This document shows positions 62,322 through 64,000 of a stretch of DNA of 64,000 nucleotides, in pieces. The DNA comes from JAIBDK01 sp965261915. GTDB taxonomy: Bacteria > Pseudomonadota > Gammaproteobacteria > Arenicellales > Poriferihabitantaceae. Position 1 is the stretch's first letter, and the number at the start of each line of letters is the position of its first letter. Both the position numbers and the translations under genes were made by a program. The notes beneath the pieces were generated by a model. The model was not told where the DNA came from and made no database searches. It saw nothing but the letters and a program-made list of their open reading frames with translations. The DNA is taken from assembly GCA_965261915.1 (NCBI GenBank), contig CBDHDW010000013.1, positions 186,001 to 250,000 of the forward strand, in the 5' to 3' direction.

Positions 62322-63491
62322 TTATAAGCCGTCCAGAGCCTGTTTTAAATCAATGATGAGATCATCGGCAGATTCCAGTCCGGCAGATAAGCGCACCAGA
62401 CCATCGGTGATGCCTGCGGCCATACGTTCTTCTCTAGGCATATCTGCATGCGTCATGGTTACCGAGTGAGTGACCAGTGACTCTACAGAGCCGAGGTTTT
62501 CCGCCAGACTCCATAATTCAAGCGTGTTCATCAGTTTTTTACCGGACTCAAATCCGCCCTTAACTTCAAACCACAGCATCGACCCATGCCCACTTGCCTG
62601 TCTGTCCGCCAGTTCTTTTTGCGGGAAGGAATCCAGCCCTGGATAGGCGACACGTTCAACCACGTTATGGGTTTCAAGAAATTCGGCTACTTTCAGCGCA
62701 TTAGCAGATTGTGCCTCAAGGCGTGTGCTCATGGTTTTGCAGCCCTGCAATGTGTAGAACGCAACCATTGGTGTCATGTTGCTTCCCAGGCAGTTTCTAA
62801 CAAATTTAATCGCTTCCAGATGCGCTTCGCTGTCAGCAGTAATTGAACCGCCTACACTGACGTTGTGTCCTTCCATAAATTTGGTTGTGGAGTGCAGTGT
62901 GATATCCGCACCCAGTTCCAGAGGACGTTGGTAGTAAGGTGTCAAAAAGGTATTGTCTACTACGTGGGGTATGCCATGTGCACGCGAAACTTCAGACACC
63001 GCTGCGATATCTGTCAGTTTCAGAGTAGGGTTGGCCGGTGTTTCGGTAAATATCAACTTGGTATTCGATTGGATTGCTTCCTTAATATTGTTGGCATCGG
63101 AAGTATCAACGAAAGTAAATTCTACGCCAAATCGAGACAGTAATTTGGTGGAGATGCGGTGTGTACCACCATAAACCACGTCAGACAGAATGCAGTGATC
63201 ACCAGAGTTGAGAAATGCCATCATCGTTGCACTTGTTGCGGACATACCGGTTGCGAAACAAGCGCTGCCTACGCCGCCTTCCAAAGCGGTAATTCGATCT
63301 TCAAGCGCGGTTACGGTGGGGTTTCCTGAACGACTATAGGAGTAACCTTTTTCGAGATACTGATCAACCGATTCCTGTACATAAGTTGTCGATTGATAGA
63401 TAGGCGTTAATATTGCGCCGGTTACGGGGTCTGGTCGAACGCCAGCGTGTACTTCTCGTGTTTTGAAATCCGCTTGTCTATCGTCGCTCAT
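62322..63491 (-). CDS. PLP-dependent trans-sulfuration enzyme (cystathionine gamma-synthase/lyase type)
   Basis: Cys/Met metabolism PLP enzyme, 389 residues from ATG 63491 (MSDDRQADFKTREVHAG). Motifs: PIYQSTTYVQES, YSRSGNPTVTALE, GDHCILSDVVYGGT, VDNTFLTPYYQRPLELGADI and the PLP Lys in LHSTTKFMEGHNVSVGG, LVTHSVTMTHADM. Distinguishing synthase, cystathionine lyase and methionine lyase needs a tree. It may transfer sulfur toward cysteine, which gshA, 137 bp upstream, uses for glutathione. Confidence 0.9.
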   Translation of the reverse strand: MSDDRQADFKTREVHAGVRPDPVTGAILTPIYQSTTYVQESVDQYLEKGYSYSRSGNPTVTALEDRITALEGGVGSACFATGMSATSATMMAFLNSGDHCILSDVVYGGTHRISTKLLSRFGVEFTFVDTSDANNIKEAIQSNTKLIFTETPANPTLKLTDIAAVSEVSRAHGIPHVVDNTFLTPYYQRPLELGADITLHSTTKFMEGHNVSVGGSITADSEAHLEAIKFVRNCLGSNMTPMVAFYTLQGCKTMSTRLEAQSANALKVAEFLETHNVVERVAYPGLDSFPQKELADRQASGHGSMLWFEVKGGFESGKKLMNTLELWSLAENLGSVESLVTHSVTMTHADMPREERMAAGITDGLVRLSAGLESADDLIIDLKQALDGL

Positions 63492-63628
63492 GGTAATCCC
63501 TGAAGAAATAGTTAGGTTGAAAAGCACCGATTCTAGCACCTCAAAATACGGTGAAAAACCCGCACTGCGCTAGATTATCAATCAAACATATTGATGAACA
63601 AACTGTCCGAATATCCCCGGAACGATGA

Positions 63629-64000
63629 TTATGACTGGTTTTGACGGCAGAAGTAGTCTTCCAGAAAAGCATCGACAGACATAGAATCGTTTTCTTCGAT
63701 TTCTGCTCGTTTCTTATGTGATTCGGTAGCGAGATTTTCGTAGTGCTGATTGCCTTGTGGATCGAGTTGTTCCTGCTTGAATTTTTCTTCGGAAATTTCC
63801 GAAGCCCGCATGGAGAATTCATAAAAACTTAAGTCATCTCCCAGCATTTGATTGATAATTCTGGCCGAAGGAGTCAGGTTTGAATCCTCGACTTTGTTAA
63901 ACTGTTTTTGTAGCGTACTGCTGTAATTGGTATTGCCGTTTACCTGATCCAGCAGTTCAGACACGGGGCGCATTTTTTCGAGGATGTTGCGCATTTGGGT
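63629..64000 (-). CDS. gshA: glutamate-cysteine ligase, C-terminal part (runs off window end)
   Basis: The C-terminal ~124 residues of an E. coli-type GshA, the first step of glutathione synthesis. The frame is open at the window edge. Recognisable is ILEKMRPVSELLDQVNGNTN, then EDSNLTPSARIINQMLGDDL with FYEFSMRASE, the conserved tail pattern (P-V-A/S-x-L-L-D ... L-T-P-S-A-R ... F-x-F) of gammaproteobacterial enzymes. The catalytic part is outside the window. The last residues (EDYFCRQNQS) look normal. Confidence 0.8.
   Translation of the reverse strand, partial: TQMRNILEKMRPVSELLDQVNGNTNYSSTLQKQFNKVEDSNLTPSARIINQMLGDDLSFYEFSMRASEISEEKFKQEQLDPQGNQHYENLATESHKKRAEIEENDSMSVDAFLEDYFCRQNQS

Noticed and set aside
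1..64000. CRISPR arrays, rRNA and tRNA genes
   Set aside because: I looked for regularly spaced direct repeats and for conserved tRNA/rRNA sequence and saw none; a covariance-model scan would be needed to exclude small RNAs.

Overview
The window looks like a chromosomal piece of a gammaproteobacterium of moderate GC. The first 16 kb keeps a gene order I know from Pseudomonas-type genomes: aroQ-accB-accC-prmA-zinc ribbon gene-dusB-(fis)-purH-purD, and later a mutS/fdxA neighbourhood. Further on are enzymes of serine-cycle C1 assimilation, transporters and oxygenases for small organic nitrogen compounds, and many IS fragments and broken genes. Several losses (fis, eutC, a hydroxy-acid oxidase, a GNAT, a phosphoesterase, a ccoP piece) suggest a genome undergoing gene decay, for example a host-associated or recently bottlenecked lineage. 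That lifestyle is inference.

Layout: (1) 0-14.1 kb, plus strand: fatty acid (aroQ, accBC), translation (prmA, dusB, tsaC), purine (purH, purD, purE), heme (hemF) and LPS (waaA) genes; only a C-terminal stub of fis remains between dusB and purH. (2) 14.1-26.9 kb, minus strand: suhB-mutS then fdxA-pepN, split by a plus-strand TRAP transporter operon lying between two direct-repeat IS remnants. The TRAP large permease has an unusual ~300-residue coiled-coil tail. (3) 26.9-32.4 kb: trmJ, a D-2-hydroxyacid dehydrogenase, a Rieske oxygenase, pyruvate kinase and a small Gly/Ser-rich secreted protein. (4) 32.6-46.9 kb, C1 and central carbon block: sucCD, an NAD-linked formate dehydrogenase whose NuoE- and NuoF-like parts are fused, fhs, eutB with a broken eutC, malyl-CoA lyase, malate thiokinase mtkAB and a divergent HisA paralogue. 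(5) 47-50.5 kb, minus strand: a decayed hydroxy-acid oxidase, a 3-hydroxyacyl-CoA dehydrogenase and an acyl-CoA ligase. (6) 50.6-58.5 kb: a block bounded by inverted IS1595-type ends carrying potGHI (no binding protein) and one uninterrupted gene that fuses a BetI/TetR-type regulator to a Rieske oxygenase; a frameshifted flavin amine oxidase follows. (7) 58.5-64 kb: gene remnants, a SEC-C protein, a DUF6788 protein plus a frameshifted transposase, nicotinamidase, a Cys/Met-metabolism PLP enzyme and the C-terminal part of gshA.

The most unusual item is the regulator-Rieske fusion (54391-56214). Its reading frame is intact, both halves look complete, and a sigma70-like promoter overlapped by a palindromic array of TTGAATA half-sites lies just upstream. 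My working hypothesis is an autoregulated sensor-enzyme for a methylated or amine compound, beside polyamine uptake and amine oxidation genes. Formate from demethylation could enter the serine-cycle genes. The substrate and this link are inference. I saw no CRISPR array, rRNA or convincing tRNA gene.
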